A DNA stretch of 64,000 nt, taken from the NCBI RefSeq assembly GCF_038066595.1, contig NZ_JBBUTH010000007.1:558001-622000 (forward strand), in the 5' to 3' direction. A model generated the notes under the pieces. It was given only the letters and a program-made list of their open reading frames with translations, was not told where the DNA came from and made no database searches. The position numbers and the translations under genes are program-made. This DNA is from Pseudaquabacterium inlustre (GTDB lineage Bacteria > Pseudomonadota > Gammaproteobacteria > Burkholderiales > Burkholderiaceae_C). Positions 62,108 through 64,000 of this stretch are shown one piece after another. Numbering within the stretch: position 1 is the stretch's first letter; each line of letters opens with the position of its first letter.

Positions 62108-63151
62108 TCAGTCAGCCGCCACGCGCACCACGATCTTGCCGCTCACCTGGCGGTCGCGCATGGCCCGCAGCGCGTCCAGCGCCTGCGCCAGCGGGTACAC
62201 CGCGCCCACCGGCGGGCGCAGCACGCCGGCCTCGGCCAGGCGGGTGACGGCCTGTGCGTTCTCGGCCGCGCGCTCAGGCCACTGGCGGCCGTATTCGCCG
62301 GCGCGCACGCCGTGCAGCGTGAGGCCCTTGTTGAGCACCCGCTGCAGCTTGACCTTGGGCAGCTGGCCGCTGGCAAAGCCCAGCACCAGCAGCCGCGCGC
62401 CATAGGCCGCGCAGCGCAGCGAGGCGTCGAACACCTCGCCGCCCACCGGGTCGGCCACCACGTCCACACCGCGGCCGCCGGTGGCGGCCAGCACGGCATC
62501 GGCCAGGTGCTCGTCACTGGCCAGCACGGTGACGCCCTGCGCCACCAGGCCGGCCAGGCGCGCCGGCTCGCGCGCCGTGGCGATCACCCGTGCACCCAGG
62601 TGCAGGCCCAACTGCACGCAGGCGATGCCCACGCCGCCGCGCGCGCCGTGCACCAGCAGCGTCTCGCCCCGGCGCAGCTGGCCCACGCGGGCCAGCGCCA
62701 CCCAGGCGGTCAGGCCGATGACCATGTACGCCGCCGCCTCGTCCAGCGACAGGCCGGCCGGGCAGGGGTGCAGCGCGCTGGCGGGAAGCACCGTTTCCTG
62801 CGCCAGGCCACCGGTCTTGGCACCGAAGCACACCCGCTGGCCGGGGTGCAGCGTGGCGGCCGCGTCGGCCCCGGCCTCGATCACCTCGGCCACGCCCTCC
62901 ATGCCCGGCACATAGGGCAGCGGCGGGCGCAGGTGGTACAGGCCCTGGGTCATCAGCAGGTCGGGGAAGTTCAGTGCCACGCGCAGCACGCGCAGGCGCA
63001 CCTCGCGCGGCGCCAGCGCGCGGCGCGGCTGCGGCCGCCACACCAGGCCGGAAAGGTCGTCGGCCAGGTGCTCGCACACCAGGGCCAGCGGCGCGTCGGC
63101 CGGCTCGCGGGTCTGCGCGGCGGCGTGGAAGTCGGTCGGTTCGGCAGGCAT
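62108..63151 (-). CDS. NADPH:quinone oxidoreductase family protein (zinc-less MDR)
   Basis: A 347-residue medium-chain reductase of the quinone oxidoreductase group. The catalytic domain has VALNFPDLLMTQGLYHLRPPLPYVPGMEGVAEV, where PxxPGxExxGxV is the group signature, and there are no zinc-binding cysteines at the usual places. The Rossmann motif is VHGARGGVGIACVQLG, followed by ATAREPARL, which suggests NADPH. These enzymes reduce quinones or activated double bonds of enoyl substrates. The conserved core starts about 40 residues after the ATG at 63151. A MarR gene follows on the same strand, and an acyl-CoA ligase gene is divergent 190 bases away; the gap shows no further feature. Confidence 0.9.
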   Translation of the reverse strand: MPAEPTDFHAAAQTREPADAPLALVCEHLADDLSGLVWRPQPRRALAPREVRLRVLRVALNFPDLLMTQGLYHLRPPLPYVPGMEGVAEVIEAGADAAATLHPGQRVCFGAKTGGLAQETVLPASALHPCPAGLSLDEAAAYMVIGLTAWVALARVGQLRRGETLLVHGARGGVGIACVQLGLHLGARVIATAREPARLAGLVAQGVTVLASDEHLADAVLAATGGRGVDVVADPVGGEVFDASLRCAAYGARLLVLGFASGQLPKVKLQRVLNKGLTLHGVRAGEYGRQWPERAAENAQAVTRLAEAGVLRPPVGAVYPLAQALDALRAMRDRQVSGKIVVRVAAD

Positions 63152-63341
63152 CGGGCCAGTCTAGCCAGCCGATCCGGCGGCCCCTGGCACGCGGGTGACG
63201 CCGGCACCGCGCCGGCCCCGGTCAGCACGGCGGCGCGACGCCTGCGCGACACCTCGCCTGGGCACTTGCCCCATGGCGCCTGGGGCCGGGGCTGGGCAGC
63301 ATCGGATGCGCCACGCCGGCCCTTGCACACCCCCCCACGCC

Positions 63342-64000
63342 ATGCCCACACCGCCCCCCGCCCTGGCCGCCCACGACCTGCACCCGTTCAACGGCATGGA
63401 CGTGCCCACGCTGCTGGCCCAGCGCGCGGCCACGCGGCCCGAGCACCCGTTCATCGTGTGGGAACCCTTCACCGACGAAGGCGCCAGCCCCGGCGACACC
63501 TGGACCTACGCCCGCTTCCACGACGAGGCTGGCCGTATCGCCGCCGGCCTGGCGCGGCGCGGCGTGCTGGCCGGCCAGCGCGTGCTGATCCACCTGGACA
63601 ACGGCCCCGAGGCGCTGCTGGCCTGGTATGCCTGCGCCTGGCTGGGCGCGGTGGCCGTGACCACCAATGCCCGCGCCGCCGACGACGAGCTGGCCTACTA
63701 CGCCGAGCACTGCGGCGCGGTGGCCGCCATCACGCAGCCGCGGTTTGCCGAGCGCGTGGCGGCGCAGTGCCGGGGCATCCGCTGGATGGTGGTGACAGCC
63801 ACCGACAACGGCCAGCCGCCCGCGCAGCCGGTGGAGCCCGGCCAGCGCTTCGACACGCTGCTGGCGGCCGAGCGTGCGCCCCGCCGCGCACCCGATCCGC
63901 TGGCGCCGTGCAGCGTGCAGTACACCAGCGGCACCACCAGCCGGCCCAAGGCCGTGCTGTGGACGCATGCCAATGCGCTGTGGGGCGCGCGCATCAACGC
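63342..64000 (+). CDS. AMP-dependent acyl-CoA ligase (5' part only; cut by window end)
   Basis: The N-terminal 219 residues of an adenylate-forming CoA ligase are visible, running off the window. The start MPTPPPALAAHDLHPFNGMDVPTLLAQRA leads to the family N-terminal domain and the phosphate loop SVQYTSGTTSRPKAVLWTHAN. The usual glycine of TSGTTG is serine here, a variant I recall in the crotonobetaine/carnitine-CoA ligase-like group. It should activate a carboxylic acid as acyl-AMP then acyl-CoA. Substrate and C-terminal domain cannot be judged. Divergent from the quinone oxidoreductase gene. Confidence 0.85.
   Translation, partial: MPTPPPALAAHDLHPFNGMDVPTLLAQRAATRPEHPFIVWEPFTDEGASPGDTWTYARFHDEAGRIAAGLARRGVLAGQRVLIHLDNGPEALLAWYACAWLGAVAVTTNARAADDELAYYAEHCGAVAAITQPRFAERVAAQCRGIRWMVVTATDNGQPPAQPVEPGQRFDTLLAAERAPRRAPDPLAPCSVQYTSGTTSRPKAVLWTHANALWGARIN

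Overview
The window is very GC-rich DNA with dense coding, short intergenic gaps and strong preference for G/C at third codon positions. Gene content points to a betaproteobacterium of the order Burkholderiales (Comamonadaceae/Sphaerotilaceae-like): a Bug-type tripartite tricarboxylate binding protein, an H-NS-type protein of the short betaproteobacterial class, a sbp-cysTWA sulfate operon with a CysB-type regulator, paired acyl-CoA dehydrogenases and many LysR regulators. No rRNA, tRNA, CRISPR array, integrase or transposase was seen. Assignment to a genus is not possible from this sequence.

Layout. 1-6274: a D-amino-acid catabolic cluster (amidase, DSD1-type PLP enzyme, Bug binding protein, dsdA) divergent from a LysR gene that is translationally coupled to chrA. 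7709-12709: TonB-dependent receptor, secreted M28 peptidase and an overlapping MFS transporter. 12734-16105: ExoD-like protein, TerB-like protein, NhaR-type regulator and TerC-family membrane protein. 16179-21022: a five-gene operon on the minus strand (MBL-fold protein, VOC protein, FAD monooxygenase, DUF2783 protein, fumarylacetoacetase) that looks like an aromatic ring-degradation pathway without a recognisable homogentisate dioxygenase. 21257-24796: FMN reductase, DMT transporter, H-NS-like protein and a zinc alcohol dehydrogenase whose first half has different codon use. 24805-30128: YgiQ radical SAM protein, acyl-CoA dehydrogenase and a LivJ-type binding protein.

30129-30742 is non-coding and holds a compound inverted-repeat element, followed by a LacI-type operator palindrome at the head of a beta-glucan operon (two sugar permeases, GH1 beta-glucosidase, sugar-binding protein, GH16 lipoprotein, polysaccharide deacetylase; 30743-37081). 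No cognate ATPase or LacI regulator is present. 37091-38737 is a membrane GGDEF protein. 38831-48186 is largely sulfur metabolism: cysteine-dioxygenase-like cupin, multi-domain rhodanese, CysB-type regulator and sulfate ABC transporter, with an AMP-dependent synthetase between them. A second sulfate-binding protein lies at 57060-58088. The octamer CTTATGCG lies upstream of the regulator gene and of both sulfate-binding-protein genes.

48430-56173 holds a DUF2889 protein, a paired acyl-CoA dehydrogenase, a MoxR ATPase with a CoxE-like VWA protein, an SDR and another acyl-CoA dehydrogenase, all on the plus strand. The right end has a dienelactone hydrolase, the second sulfate-binding protein, a nitroreductase-family protein, a Ser/Thr kinase with a repeat-rich C-terminus, a MarR regulator, a quinone oxidoreductase and the start of an acyl-CoA ligase cut by the window edge.

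All calls come from reading the sequence and recalled family features. No database search was run.
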